Both the position numbers and the translations under genes were made by a program. Of a DNA stretch of 64,000 nt, positions 19,648 through 27,758 are shown piece after piece (positions within the stretch are counted from its first letter, which is position 1; every line of letters begins with the position of its first letter). This DNA comes from Hyphomicrobiales bacterium (lineage in GTDB: Bacteria; Pseudomonadota; Alphaproteobacteria; Rhizobiales; Rhizobiaceae). The notes beneath the pieces were generated by a model. It made no database searches. It was not told the origin of the DNA and saw nothing but the letters and a program-made list of their open reading frames with translations. Where the stretch lies: assembly GCA_900465665.1 (NCBI GenBank), contig UBJO01000003.1, forward strand, positions 16,039-80,038. The letters are read 5' to 3'.

Positions 19648-20808
19648 TTAGCCGGGCTGCGACAGGATCGTGGCGGCGCGCTGGGCGAGGTCGATGCGCT
19701 CGCCTTCCTTCGTCTCCGCCGTCTCAGGCAGCAGCTCGCGGATCGGCGAGGCCTTGCCTTCGTTGATGGCGGTCAAGGCCACCATGTCGGCGGCGATAGT
19801 CGCGATCTCTTCGCGGATAGCGCCGTCGTTGGAGGTGTTCAGCCTGGCGGCGAGGATTTCCTCGGATACGGCGGCGCTGCGGGCGCGCACTTCTTCGGCG
19901 AGGCGCGCTGCGACCGCGGCGGTGTCGAGTTCTGAGATCGGGGCTTCTTCCGGCACGGGCTTTTCCTGCGGCGGGATGAGGACGAGAGGGGCGAGGCCTG
20001 CCGAGCGCAGCGCGCGGTTTGCCTTGCGCATGTCGGCATTGGCGGCCTTCACCTGATCCTTGAGCTTGGTCAGGTCCTGCTGCCGGCGCGTGAGAAGCGC
20101 TTCCTTGTCGGCAAGGGTCGCCTTGTCGCGCTCGGCGCGGTCTTCGAGGCGGAGAACCGCGTGTTCCTGCTGCGTCAGCTTCTGTTCGGCATCCTTGGCG
20201 CGCTTCTGCAGCAGGCCCACGTCCTGGCGAAGCTCATCGCGCTCGGTGCGCAATCCGCTGTGCTTGAAATTGAGGTTCTCGAGCTCGGTCTCGCGCGCGG
20301 CCATGTCGATCTTCAGATTGTCGGTCTGCTCGACGATCTTGTTCAGGCGGATACGCAGCGCGTCGAGCTCGCCTTCCTTGGCGGCACTGGCCTGTTCGGC
20401 GATGTGCAGGCTCGTCTTCAGCTGGCTGATATAGTTCTCGTCCTTGCGCAGGTGAGAGCGCAGCTCGGCGGCCTCGACGCTCATGTCGGCGATCTGGGCC
20501 TGAAGCGCGCTGATCTCGGAGGCGAAGTGGCCGGCGTCGCGGGCGATCTGGTCGTGCTTCAATTGCAGCGACATCGACTTTTCGCGTTCGCGAATCAGAT
20601 CCTGCGTGGTGCGGGCGTTTTCGGCGGCATAAAGCGCGCGGACCATGTCCTTTTGCGCGCGCACTTCCTGAGGGCTCAACGGCATCGTCGCGCGCATGCG
20701 GTTTTCCGTGTACCAGACGATACGGCGATGGACGGCCGGCGATACGAGGAAAACCAGGAACGCCGCGGCCAGAAAGCCCAATCCGAACAAGAGCGCGTAT
20801 TCGATCAC
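19648..20808 (-). CDS. Membrane-anchored coiled-coil protein of unknown function
   Basis: 386 residues. One N-terminal helix (about 4-24, YALLFGLGFLAAAFLVFLV) anchors a long cytoplasmic coiled coil that runs from about 75 to 265, with heptad-like Leu spacing and many Glu, Lys, Arg, Gln; the tail is rich in Ala, Glu and Pro. No catalytic motif. The layout resembles scaffold or division-associated coiled-coil proteins, but no specific family is recognised. Confidence 0.75.
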   Translation of the reverse strand: MIEYALLFGLGFLAAAFLVFLVSPAVHRRIVWYTENRMRATMPLSPQEVRAQKDMVRALYAAENARTTQDLIREREKSMSLQLKHDQIARDAGHFASEISALQAQIADMSVEAAELRSHLRKDENYISQLKTSLHIAEQASAAKEGELDALRIRLNKIVEQTDNLKIDMAARETELENLNFKHSGLRTERDELRQDVGLLQKRAKDAEQKLTQQEHAVLRLEDRAERDKATLADKEALLTRRQQDLTKLKDQVKAANADMRKANRALRSAGLAPLVLIPPQEKPVPEEAPISELDTAAVAARLAEEVRARSAAVSEEILAARLNTSNDGAIREEIATIAADMVALTAINEGKASPIRELLPETAETKEGERIDLAQRAATILSQPG

Positions 20809-20924
20809 GGCGAGGCCACTGCTTCCAGAAGTTGATTTGCGTCAGCCAATGATTAAGCGGCCAACGCCGTTAGGGCAAGTGGCGGATGGGTCACGGCGAG
20901 ACAGAGTTCGCCGTGACCATGATA

Positions 20925-21521
20925 TCAGAAGGGGTTCCAGGTCGGATTTGGGGTAATCTTGATATAGCCGACGTTGAGGCCGAGGCGGGCGCCGACGCCC
21001 GTGCGGATCGGCACGACGAGAACGTTGTTGTTCTTGAGCAGCGTCATGCCGAAGCCTGCGATCACGAAGGCCTGGCCGCTGACGCCGCCAAAGCGGGCGT
21101 AGATGGCGTCTGTCGACGGCAGGTCGTAGACCAGCATCATCACGCGCGTGCCCTGGCCACCGTAGTCGATGCCGAGTGAGGGGCCCTGCCAGTAGAGCGG
21201 ATGCTCGCCGGCGTTCTTGGTGTTGAGCTGGCCTTCGCCATAGGTCAGGCCGGCGATGAAGGCGCCGGAGCCTTCCTGGCCGAGAATATAGCCGTTCGGC
21301 AAGCCGTACTTCTGGAAGGCGGCCTCGACCGCCTTGGCAAGTCCGCCGCTGGTGGAGCCGAAGAAGGAATGGCCGGCGTCGACGATTTCCTGAATCGAAT
21401 ATTGATCGTTCCTGGCCTGCTGAGCCGCGGCCTCCGTCGCGACGAGCATCAGGCACGAGATCGCGAGCACTGAGACCCGCCGGCAGTCGGCCAGGAATCT
21501 TCCTAGGATTGAGGGGCGCAT
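20925..21521 (-). CDS. eipA: EipA family (DUF1134) envelope protein
   Basis: 198 residues with an N-terminal signal peptide (hydrophobic VSVLAISCLMLVATEAAAQ, cleavage likely after AAA near 35). The mature part matches the DUF1134 family (YSIQEIVDAGHSFFGSTSGGLAKAVE and GGQGTRVMMLVYDLP). The Brucella homologue EipA is a periplasmic protein needed for cell-envelope integrity and division. Monocistronic by position. The family call is confident; the role here is taken from the Brucella work. Confidence 0.85.
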   Translation of the reverse strand: MRPSILGRFLADCRRVSVLAISCLMLVATEAAAQQARNDQYSIQEIVDAGHSFFGSTSGGLAKAVEAAFQKYGLPNGYILGQEGSGAFIAGLTYGEGQLNTKNAGEHPLYWQGPSLGIDYGGQGTRVMMLVYDLPSTDAIYARFGGVSGQAFVIAGFGMTLLKNNNVLVVPIRTGVGARLGLNVGYIKITPNPTWNPF

Positions 21522-21683
21522 GGTGTCATCCGTTCATCATGGTCGATACATGGTGCCGTTTCCGGCGTTTCTATCATTTTGCGCGGATGGTCTTAACAAT
21601 CGGTTTACCAAATATGGTGTCATTATGGCGCTGAGTACGCTCGCAAACTTCGTGCAATGATGAAGCAATATGTGTGGCGGAAT

Positions 21684-21722
21684 GAATCACCGCCTTCTTG
21701 GAGACAATGATGTCGAAGAATC
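21684..21722. promoter_or_regulatory. GANTC (CcrM) sites at the chpT start
   Basis: GAATC occurs at 21684-21688, about 20 bases before the chpT start, and again at 21718-21722 just inside the gene. In alphaproteobacteria the methyltransferase CcrM methylates GANTC, which can link transcription to replication. Confidence 0.4.
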
Positions 21723-22357
21723 CAAACCTTACCCTGACCGGCCCTGATCTGGCCGCGCTTCTCTGCAGCCGTGTTTGCCATGACGTCATCTCGCCCGTCG
21801 GCGCGATCAACAACGGTCTTGAACTGCTCGACGAGGGCGGCGCCGATGCAGACGCCATGGATCTTATCCGCACCAGCGCGCTGAACGCGTCGGTTCGTCT
21901 CAAATTCGCACGCCTTGCCTTCGGCGCTTCCGGCTCCGTTGGCGCTTCGATTGACACTGGCGAAGCAGAACGCGCCGCCAAGGACTTCGCCGCCGCCGAG
22001 AAGAAGACCGAAGTGGTCTGGAACGGACCGCGCGCGATCATCGCGAAGAACCGCGTCAAGCTGCTGCTCAACCTGTTCCTCGTCGCTTATTCCTCCATTC
22101 CGCGCGGTGGCCAGATCGATATCACGCTTGAGAACCCGGAATTCGACGCGAAGTTCACGCTCGTCGCCAAGGGCAAGCTGATGCGCCTGCCGCCGAAGTT
22201 CGTGGAGATTTCGACCGGTGAGATCGAAGAAGCGATCGACGCCCATACGATCCAGCCCTATTACGCAGTGCTGCTCGCGGAAGAGTGCGGGATGAAGCTT
22301 GGCCATAGCGCCAGTGCCGAAGAGATCGTCTTCACCGCCGAAGTCATTCCGGCCTGA
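21710..22357 (+). CDS. chpT: Histidine phosphotransferase of the CtrA pathway
   Basis: 215 residues. ChpT relays phosphate from the hybrid kinase CckA to CtrA and CpdR. The phosphorylated His is His24 in RVCHDVISPVGAINNG, at the start of the two-helix dimerisation hairpin, followed by a degenerate HATPase-like domain (LLLNLFLVAYSSIPRGG). The ATG at 21710 has GGAG 6 bases upstream; another ATG at 21707 is possible. It is 640 bases from a convergent ctrA, and a one-domain receiver gene lies between them. Confidence 0.9.
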   Translation: MSKNPNLTLTGPDLAALLCSRVCHDVISPVGAINNGLELLDEGGADADAMDLIRTSALNASVRLKFARLAFGASGSVGASIDTGEAERAAKDFAAAEKKTEVVWNGPRAIIAKNRVKLLLNLFLVAYSSIPRGGQIDITLENPEFDAKFTLVAKGKLMRLPPKFVEISTGEIEEAIDAHTIQPYYAVLLAEECGMKLGHSASAEEIVFTAEVIPA

Positions 22358-22484
22358 TCTAAAACAGCGCCGGGATAGATTCCCGGCACATTGCTTGTAT
22401 CGAAGTAATACTTCCTTAGCCGAATGTTTCTATCCTTGCCCGTGAAGATGCCCGCCGGGACAGAAGCTGGGCAATGGAGCAGCG

Positions 22485-22847
22485 ATGCAAAGGTTCATGA
22501 TCACCGATTCGTCGGACGTCGTTCGTAAAGTCGGGAAGCGGATTCTCTCGGAACTCGACTTCATGGTCAGTGAAGCCTCCAGCGCCAGCGAAGCATTGTC
22601 CCATTGCCAGGTGGAACTGCCCGATTACCTGATCGTCGATTCATCCATGGATGGCGCGCTTGATCTGATCGTGGCGGTTCGCGCCATGGAAGGCGGCAAG
22701 GAGGTCAAGATCTACTATTGCGTGATCGAGGCCGACCTGAAGAAGCTGATGATGGGCAAGCGGGCAGGGGCCACGGACTTCCTGCTCAAGCCCTTCGACC
22801 GCAAGATCCTGACCGCGGTCTTCGGCAATCGCGCCATCGCCGCCTGA
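22485..22847 (+). CDS. Stand-alone receiver-domain protein, partly degenerate
   Basis: 120 residues, one receiver domain and nothing else. The expected phospho-acceptor Asp52 (YLIVDSSMDG) and Lys102 (FLLKPF) are present, but the acidic pair is reduced to one Asp (Asp8, TDSS) and the usual Thr/Ser switch residue is hydrophobic (YYCVIEA). It is not CpdR-like in sequence. It may act as a phosphate sink or binding protein in the ChpT/CtrA relay, or for chemotaxis/motility (fliJ is close); these are inferences from neighbours. Confidence 0.8.
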   Translation: MQRFMITDSSDVVRKVGKRILSELDFMVSEASSASEALSHCQVELPDYLIVDSSMDGALDLIVAVRAMEGGKEVKIYYCVIEADLKKLMMGKRAGATDFLLKPFDRKILTAVFGNRAIAA

Positions 22848-22869
22848 TATTCCCATTCGATTAACATGC

Positions 22870-22903
22870 AAAAGCCGCCTTCAGGGCGGCTTTTGTTGTT
22901 TCA
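22870..22903 (+). terminator. Terminator after the receiver gene
   Basis: Arms AAAAGCCGCC (22870-22879) and GGCGGCTTTT (22885-22894), short loop, followed by a T-rich run. Confidence 0.88.
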
Positions 22904-22919
22904 GACGTGTTCATGGACA

Positions 22920-22946
22920 CAAAAAATCCCGCCGTGAAGGCGGGAT
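22920..22946 (-). terminator. Terminator after ctrA
   Basis: Arms ATCCCGCC (22926-22933) and GGCGGGAT (22939-22946); on the minus strand the hairpin is followed by TTTTTT (22920-22925), as expected for the leftward ctrA transcript. Confidence 0.88.
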
Positions 22947-22982
22947 CTTAAGGATGATCGGCGTAGGGACCGAAATCGGATA

Positions 22983-23684
22983 TCAGGCTGTTTCGGCGTA
23001 TTCGGCGCCATCCGGCTCGCGCAGAACGTAGCCGCGGCCCCAGACGGTTTCGATGTAGTTTGCGCCGCCGGCAGCGTTCGCAAGCTTCTTGCGCAGCTTG
23101 CAGATGAAGACGTCGATGATCTTGAGTTCCGGCTCGTCCATGCCGCCATAAAGGTGGTTCAGGAACATTTCCTTGGTGAGCGTGGTACCCTTGCGGAGCG
23201 AAAGCAGCTCCAGCATCTGGTATTCCTTGCCCGTCAGGTGAACGCGCTGGCCACCGACTTCGACGGTCTTGGCGTCGAGGTTGACGATCAGTTCGCCGGT
23301 CATGATGACGGACTGAGCGTGACCCTTCGAACGACGGACGATCGCATGGATGCGAGCAACCAGTTCGTCCTTGTGGAAAGGCTTGGTCATGTAGTCGTCG
23401 GCGCCGAAGCCGAGACCGCGAACCTTGTCCTCGATACCGGCCATGCCGGAGAGGATCAGGATCGGTGTTTTAACCTTGGACAGACGGAGAGTGCGGAGCA
23501 CTTCATATCCGGACATGTCTGGAAGGTTGAGATCAAGAAGGATGATATCATAATCATACAACTTGCCGAGATCGACGCCTTCTTCACCAAGATCGGTGGT
23601 GTAGACGTTGAAACTTTCTGACTTGAGCATCAGTTCGATGCTCTGCGCTGTCGCGCTGTCATCTTCGATGAGTAGTACCCGCAT
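22983..23684 (-). CDS. ctrA: Cell-cycle master response regulator CtrA
   Basis: 233 residues, OmpR/PhoB type. Receiver domain with IEDDSATAQ and phospho-acceptor Asp51 ([16 protein letters not shown]), then the winged-helix DNA-binding domain with [17 protein letters not shown] and [15 protein letters not shown]. It is almost identical in pattern to CtrA of other rhizobia. CtrA controls cell division, motility and replication timing, and is phosphorylated via ChpT. The protein ends in AETA, hydrophobic as in ClpXP-degraded CtrA. Three GANTC sites occur in the 440 bases upstream. Confidence 0.98.
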   Translation of the reverse strand: MRVLLIEDDSATAQSIELMLKSESFNVYTTDLGEEGVDLGKLYDYDIILLDLNLPDMSGYEVLRTLRLSKVKTPILILSGMAGIEDKVRGLGFGADDYMTKPFHKDELVARIHAIVRRSKGHAQSVIMTGELIVNLDAKTVEVGGQRVHLTGKEYQMLELLSLRKGTTLTKEMFLNHLYGGMDEPELKIIDVFICKLRKKLANAAGGANYIETVWGRGYVLREPDGAEYAETA

Positions 23685-24124
23685 TCTTATCCCCTTTACC
23701 GCCGCCGAAAGGTGGTCTGGCCCCTACGCGATACAGAAATGTCACTGCGTGATTTGGAAGCTGCCACGAAATGGTTAACAAATTCTGATTCACTCTGGCA
23801 AGAGGTAATCAATTTATTAAATATTTTGTCCATTCCGCTGTTTTCCAACGAGAATCCGCAAGGCCCTCTTCTCAACTGTTACATTAAGAAAGGCCGGCAA
23901 GCGATTCATTCGACTCACCAATGAAACGGACCGGAAATCGCGTAGTTGTGTTTACCGACCCTTAAATCATCGGCACTATCATTAACGATGCCCGTAAACG
24001 AAAGGTTACCAGCGGTAGGTTTTTGTTAACGCCGAGGGAAATTTTTTGGGCAAGTCGCATGACAGCGGCAGCTAATGGGCGGTTTCAAGTGAAGCCGGGG
24101 TCTCGCATCACTGGAGTAATGCGT
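23685..24124. promoter_or_regulatory. ctrA-fliJ divergent regulatory region with GANTC sites
   Basis: 440 gene-free, AT-rich bases between divergent ctrA and fliJ. GANTC sites at 23787-23791, 23903-23907 and 23912-23916. Half-sites TTAAC for CtrA occur (for example 23774-23779 region and near 24027), but no full TTAA-N7-TTAA match was found. This is probably a cell-cycle-controlled promoter pair. A long plus-strand open stretch starting at 24023 is the fliJ frame extended upstream of its likely start. Confidence 0.6.
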
Positions 24125-24475
24125 ATGAAGTCGCGTGAGAGCCTAGTTCGTCTGAAAGAGTTTCAGGTGAACGAAAAGCGTCGTCAACTGCAGCAGTTGC
24201 AGATGATGATGTCTGAATTTGACCGTATGACGAAGGATCTGGAGAGCCAGATCGTCGTCGAGGAAAAGAAGTCCGGCATTTCCGACCCGAATCACTTCGC
24301 CTATCCCACCTTCGCGAAGGCAGCACGCCAGCGCGCGGACAATCTTCAGGTTTCGATCAAGGAACTGAGGATGCAGGAAGAGGCCTTGGAGCAGACGCTC
24401 GAAGAGATGCAGGCGGAATATGCACGCGCTGCCGCGCTCGAAGAGCGCGACGGGGCGGTTCGGGCAAGAGCCTAA
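24125..24475 (+). CDS. fliJ: Flagellar export chaperone FliJ
   Basis: 116 residues, almost entirely alpha-helical coiled coil with high Gln/Glu/Arg content, matching FliJ, the chaperone-like stalk of the flagellar type III export ATPase FliI. The frame is open from 24023, but GGAG at 24113-24116 favours ATG 24125 over ATG 24119 or earlier starts. It sits apart from other flagellar genes, next to ctrA, a placement that suits control by CtrA. The family is poorly conserved, so the call rests on helix pattern and this location. Confidence 0.75.
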   Translation: MKSRESLVRLKEFQVNEKRRQLQQLQMMMSEFDRMTKDLESQIVVEEKKSGISDPNHFAYPTFAKAARQRADNLQVSIKELRMQEEALEQTLEEMQAEYARAAALEERDGAVRARA

Positions 24476-24519
24476 GCCAAGATGATCGATGCCTTCGGGC
24501 ATCTGGGGTGTCATCTCAT

Positions 24520-24564
24520 AAAAGCCATGCATGACGGGCGTGCTGTCCGTCATACATGGCTTTT
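24520..24564. terminator. Bidirectional terminator between fliJ and GNAT gene
   Basis: Long hairpin: AAAAGCCATG (24520-24529) pairs with CATGGCTTTT (24555-24564), and the stem continues through ATGACGGG / TCCGTCAT with one mismatch on each side. A and T runs at both ends suit both convergent transcripts. Confidence 0.88.
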
Positions 24565-24586
24565 GGCGTTTCTCGACTTCAGAAGA

Positions 24587-24865
24587 TCAGTTGATGACGT
24601 CGCGCCATTCTTCATGGCGAAGCGCCTGCGCCTTGAAGAAAGGGCAGAGCGGAATGATCTTCCAGCCACCGGTTCTGGCGGCTTCCACCGCGTGCAGCGC
24701 CAGCGCCTGGCCGACGCCCTTGCCGCGCAGCGCATCCGGCACGCCGGTGTGATCGATGATGATCAGCGTCGGCGATGTGCGGGAATAGGTCATTTCGGCC
24801 TGATGGCCTTCGAGTTCGGCGACGTAGCGGCCGCCCGATGCGTTTTCTTCGTTGGTGATCTTCAT
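24587..24865 (-). CDS. Small GNAT-like acetyltransferase (YjdJ/Acetyltransf_CG type)
   Basis: 92 residues, the size of the minimal YjdJ-type GNAT domain. Key segment LIIIDHTGVPDALRGKGVGQALALHAVEAAR contains the acetyl-CoA-binding RGKGVG loop; the C-terminal KIIPLCPFFKAQ with a conserved Cys is typical. Substrate unknown. GGAAGG lies about 8 bases before the ATG at 24865; upstream starts would add unlike sequence. It converges on fliJ. Confidence 0.85.
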   Translation of the reverse strand: MKITNEENASGGRYVAELEGHQAEMTYSRTSPTLIIIDHTGVPDALRGKGVGQALALHAVEAARTGGWKIIPLCPFFKAQALRHEEWRDVIN

Positions 24866-25178
24866 CCCGACTGCCTTCCTTTCGATTGCGTTGAAGCAAA
24901 CGTGCCATGGCGCCGGCGCAAAGCAAAGGCCGCTCAAGGTGACGCATTGTTCGATGAAAGGGGAGGCAGGTGGTTTGGCGTTTGAGAAAAGAATATCTCG
25001 AGCCTTGCTCGCGCAGCCGCTGTCCGAGTGGTCTTTGGGGACGGTGGCCGCGCTTCAGAGCGTCGGTTCAGTTCGGCAATGAGATAAACGCCGGATAGCA
25101 GCAAAAGCTTCGGGCCGGCTTCACATCCTGCGATGTGCGGTCGGCCCGAACTGAAATGGAATCAACTTCAATAACTAA
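24866..25178. other. Gene-free region with sciP terminator hairpin
   Basis: 313 bases. On the minus strand, downstream of sciP, TTCGGGCCG (25109-25117) pairs with CGGCCCGAA (25142-25150) and an inner stem CACATC/GATGTG (25122-25127, 25132-25137) extends it; GCTTTTGCT follows on the minus strand, so this is a likely sciP terminator. The remainder holds the small GNAT gene's promoter; the plus-strand ORF 24852-25082 looks spurious. Confidence 0.65.
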
Positions 25179-25454
25179 TCAATGGCGATACTGCTGGATG
25201 CGCGTGGTGCGCAGGCCGGCAAGACCATGGCTGTTGATTGATGACTGCCAGGAGAGAAACTCCTCGACGGTCAAAGTATAGCGTTCGCAAGCTTCTTCCA
25301 AGCTCAACAGGCCACCGCGCACAGCTGCGACAACCTCTGCCTTACGGCGAATTACCCAGCGCCGAGTATTCGGCGGCGGCAAATCCGCAATCGTCAGCGG
25401 GCTGCCATCGGGGCCGATGACATATTTCACTCGGGGACGTATCATTTCGGTCAT
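25179..25454 (-). CDS. sciP: CtrA inhibitor SciP (DUF1153)
   Basis: 91-residue helix-turn-helix protein of the DUF1153 family. MIRPRVKYVIGPDG, LTIADLPPPNTRRWVIRRKA and SLEEACERYTLTVEEFLSWQ are the family hallmarks. In Caulobacter SciP binds CtrA and blocks its activation of target promoters, and sciP is itself activated by CtrA. Start ATG 25454; a GACTC (CcrM) site lies at 25457-25461, directly before it, and a near-CtrA box lies about 50 bases upstream. It completes a local set of ChpT, CtrA and SciP. Confidence 0.92.
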   Translation of the reverse strand: MTEMIRPRVKYVIGPDGSPLTIADLPPPNTRRWVIRRKAEVVAAVRGGLLSLEEACERYTLTVEEFLSWQSSINSHGLAGLRTTRIQQYRH

Positions 25455-25851
25455 TGGACTCTCTACACAACTCAAGACCACGAGAGCCACTCTAGCTTGT
25501 CACATTTAAAAATTGCCTAAACGCGTCGTAAGACTTTGATAATAAATTTAACCGCGTCGCATGATGGCGCTTGCCCGCGCCTCGCGTGCGGCTTCCCTTG
25601 CGTAAATTTGTCATAAGTGCATGGGAGCCATGCACAATGAATAATAGTTGTCTGATCCCCATCAAACTATAAGCCTCCCCAACGGCAGATAGAACGTTGC
25701 GTGTCGTCGCGATTGTTGTTTCTGTGTGCCTTGGGAATAGAATTACAGGCTTTGCCTAGCGTCGAAGTGATCTTTTTTCTTTTCCTATACTTTGATTGTT
25801 GCTGCCAGAAGAGCGTTTTCAGGCAAGTTTAGCCTTTGAAGGACGAAATCG
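25455..25851. promoter_or_regulatory. sciP/LuxR divergent region with a near-consensus CtrA box
   Basis: 397 AT-rich bases. TTAA at 25506-25509 and CTAA at 25517-25520 are separated by 7 bases, one mismatch from the CtrA full site TTAA-N7-TTAA, about 50 bases upstream of sciP. A GANTC site (25457-25461) lies between it and the gene. No ORF of merit in the region; it also holds the promoter of the LuxR-family gene. Confidence 0.45.
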
Positions 25852-26589
25852 ATGCGGAATGAAGAACGTGCCGTTCAAGACGGCGCGGCCAATATTGCTT
25901 TTTTATCGCCAGAAAAAACCAGTCCATCGCCAGCCGATCCCAAGGAACGCCTCGCGCGTCTGGCGAAGGCGGCGGGTTTCAACCACTATTTGTTCGCGGG
26001 CTTTCCCCATGGCGACAATGGCGGCTTTGCGGGAAACCATATCTTCAGCAACTGGCCTGACAGTCTGGTTACCGCCTATGACGAAGACGACCTGTTTCAC
26101 AATAGTGCGCTTGTCTCGGAACTCAGAAAATCGAGCCTGCCGGTATCGTTTGGCGGCGGGGCGTTCGAAAGCAGCGTGACGAACCCGAAGAACGAGCGGA
26201 TTACCGGTCTGTTTCGCGAGCTCGGATTTCGCCGGACATTTGCTTTCGTGCTGCATGATGCCGATCGTCAGCCCTATATTTTCGCGTTTTCGGGCGCACG
26301 GGCGGATCTTTCGCGCGAGGAGGCGATGGCGCATGTGTTCAGCGCCATGGAATTCCTCGACGTCTACGCGCGCCTGCAGGTGACCGAACAGCCTCTGGAG
26401 AATTTGAGCAGCCGCGAGATCGAATGCCTGCGCTGGTCGGCGGCGGGCAAGAGCAGCGACGAGATCGCCATCATACTCGAGCTTTCGCCGCACACCGTGG
26501 TCGGATATCTGAAGAGCGCGATGCGCAAGCTCGATTCCGTCAACCGGATGCAGGCGGTTGCCCGGGCCTTCCGCTACCGCCTGCTGTAA
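25852..26589 (+). CDS. LuxR-family regulator with autoinducer-binding-like domain (LuxR solo)
   Basis: 245 residues. Residues about 30-170 resemble the acyl-homoserine-lactone-binding domain (FAGNHIFSNWPDSLVTAYDEDDL contains the conserved Trp and Tyr, but the usual Asp-Pro pair is Asp-Leu); residues 180-245 form a LuxR HTH (LSSREIECLRWSAAGKSSDEIAIILELSPHTVVGYL). No luxI-type synthase is nearby, so this is a solo receptor or a VisN/VisR-like regulator. Target genes unknown; the gene lies between sciP and a convergent DUF2793 gene. Confidence 0.85.
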   Translation: MRNEERAVQDGAANIAFLSPEKTSPSPADPKERLARLAKAAGFNHYLFAGFPHGDNGGFAGNHIFSNWPDSLVTAYDEDDLFHNSALVSELRKSSLPVSFGGGAFESSVTNPKNERITGLFRELGFRRTFAFVLHDADRQPYIFAFSGARADLSREEAMAHVFSAMEFLDVYARLQVTEQPLENLSSREIECLRWSAAGKSSDEIAIILELSPHTVVGYLKSAMRKLDSVNRMQAVARAFRYRLL

Positions 26590-26594
26590 CTTGT

Positions 26595-27632
26595 TCAGAG
26601 CATGACGGCGCAGAGTTCGGTCTTCGCCGGTCCAAATTCGTATTGCGCCGTGCCGCTGTGAAGCAATGCAAGCCAATCGCCTTCATGCAGTTCAACGATG
26701 GTCGTAACGCTCTGCCGAGTCGGTGATGTCGAGGCCGGGCCGCTCGCGTTCGCGACGACGGTGGTACCGTTGACCTCGATCGCGACACCGTGGCCCGACG
26801 AGGTGAGGGTGCTCACGGAGAGCGACAGAAGATAGAAGCCGTCGGCCGGGACGATCAGCCGCGCGCCGGAGCCAGACGGCACGGCGGTGCCGAGCTCGAA
26901 GCCGCCTTGTCCCGCGTTGATATCCGTGAAGCCGGTGCGGCTTCCCGCTGGTGGAGACGCTGTGCCGGCAGCAAGCGATGCCCGCACGATCGGCCGCGCG
27001 GGCATGCGCACCACGCCGTCCGGTGCCACGACGAGCGCCGTCGACCAATCATTGCCATCGCCGCTGACCTTGATCGAAAAGGCATCGCTTCCCGCAAGGC
27101 CCATCTCGGCGCGGCCCGACCAATTTGTCTGAAAGAGCAGCGTGCCTGTTTGAGACGGGTCGGCCTTGTTGATCTTCAACTGATGACCTTGGCCTGAATG
27201 GGTAAAGAGACTTGCTTCAGAGGCGACCGCCAGCCGGTTGATCGCGTCGGCCGTCGCGTTGATGCCGATCATCGGTAGCCCGCCATCCGCATCGAGCGAG
27301 ATCACCTTCCAGTTCGCGCCGTCGAATGCGCGGAGCTGACGGGTTTCGAGGAAAAATGCGCGCCAGCCGGGGTTTGGCGAGAGATAGGCCCATGCGCCAT
27401 CCTGCCAGACGGAAATGAGCCCCTGCCGGCCGAGCCACGCGCCCTCGGGATCGGCGGCGACGAGATAGCGGTCGCCTTCACCCGGTGTTTCGGGCGGTGC
27501 CTGGCGTTCGGCGATGATCGTCAGCTGGACCACGGCGTCGAGGCGCTGTAGCGCTTCGTTATGCGGCACGTGCTTCTGTGCCTGGGAGGGCAGGATGTAG
27601 GGCAAGGCGAGGTTGTTGGTCTGGTCCGACAC
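26595..27632 (-). CDS. DUF2793 protein with C1q-like C-terminal domain
   Basis: 345 residues. The N-terminal 110 residues match the DUF2793 domain found in phage or gene-transfer-agent tail proteins (LPYILPSQAQKHVPHNEALQRLDAVVQ and PPETPGEGDRYLVAADPEGAWLG in pieces). The C-terminal about 120 residues look like a C1q/TNF-type jelly roll (TGFTDINAGQGGF, VPADGFYLLSLSV, LHEGDWLALLHSG). No phage structural genes surround it. It may be a domesticated tail-fibre-like protein; its cellular location is not evident, and no signal peptide is seen. Confidence 0.75.
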   Translation of the reverse strand: MSDQTNNLALPYILPSQAQKHVPHNEALQRLDAVVQLTIIAERQAPPETPGEGDRYLVAADPEGAWLGRQGLISVWQDGAWAYLSPNPGWRAFFLETRQLRAFDGANWKVISLDADGGLPMIGINATADAINRLAVASEASLFTHSGQGHQLKINKADPSQTGTLLFQTNWSGRAEMGLAGSDAFSIKVSGDGNDWSTALVVAPDGVVRMPARPIVRASLAAGTASPPAGSRTGFTDINAGQGGFELGTAVPSGSGARLIVPADGFYLLSLSVSTLTSSGHGVAIEVNGTTVVANASGPASTSPTRQSVTTIVELHEGDWLALLHSGTAQYEFGPAKTELCAVML

Positions 27633-27758
27633 GATCGAGCTCCGGTGTTTGCGGCAGGTTTCACTGCCGCAAATCGTAGAGGCGCGTCGGGAAGCGGGGA
27701 CAGCGCGCGGGGTCGGGCGCTGATTTCACATGGATATTTGCGAGAAATATCCCCATGT

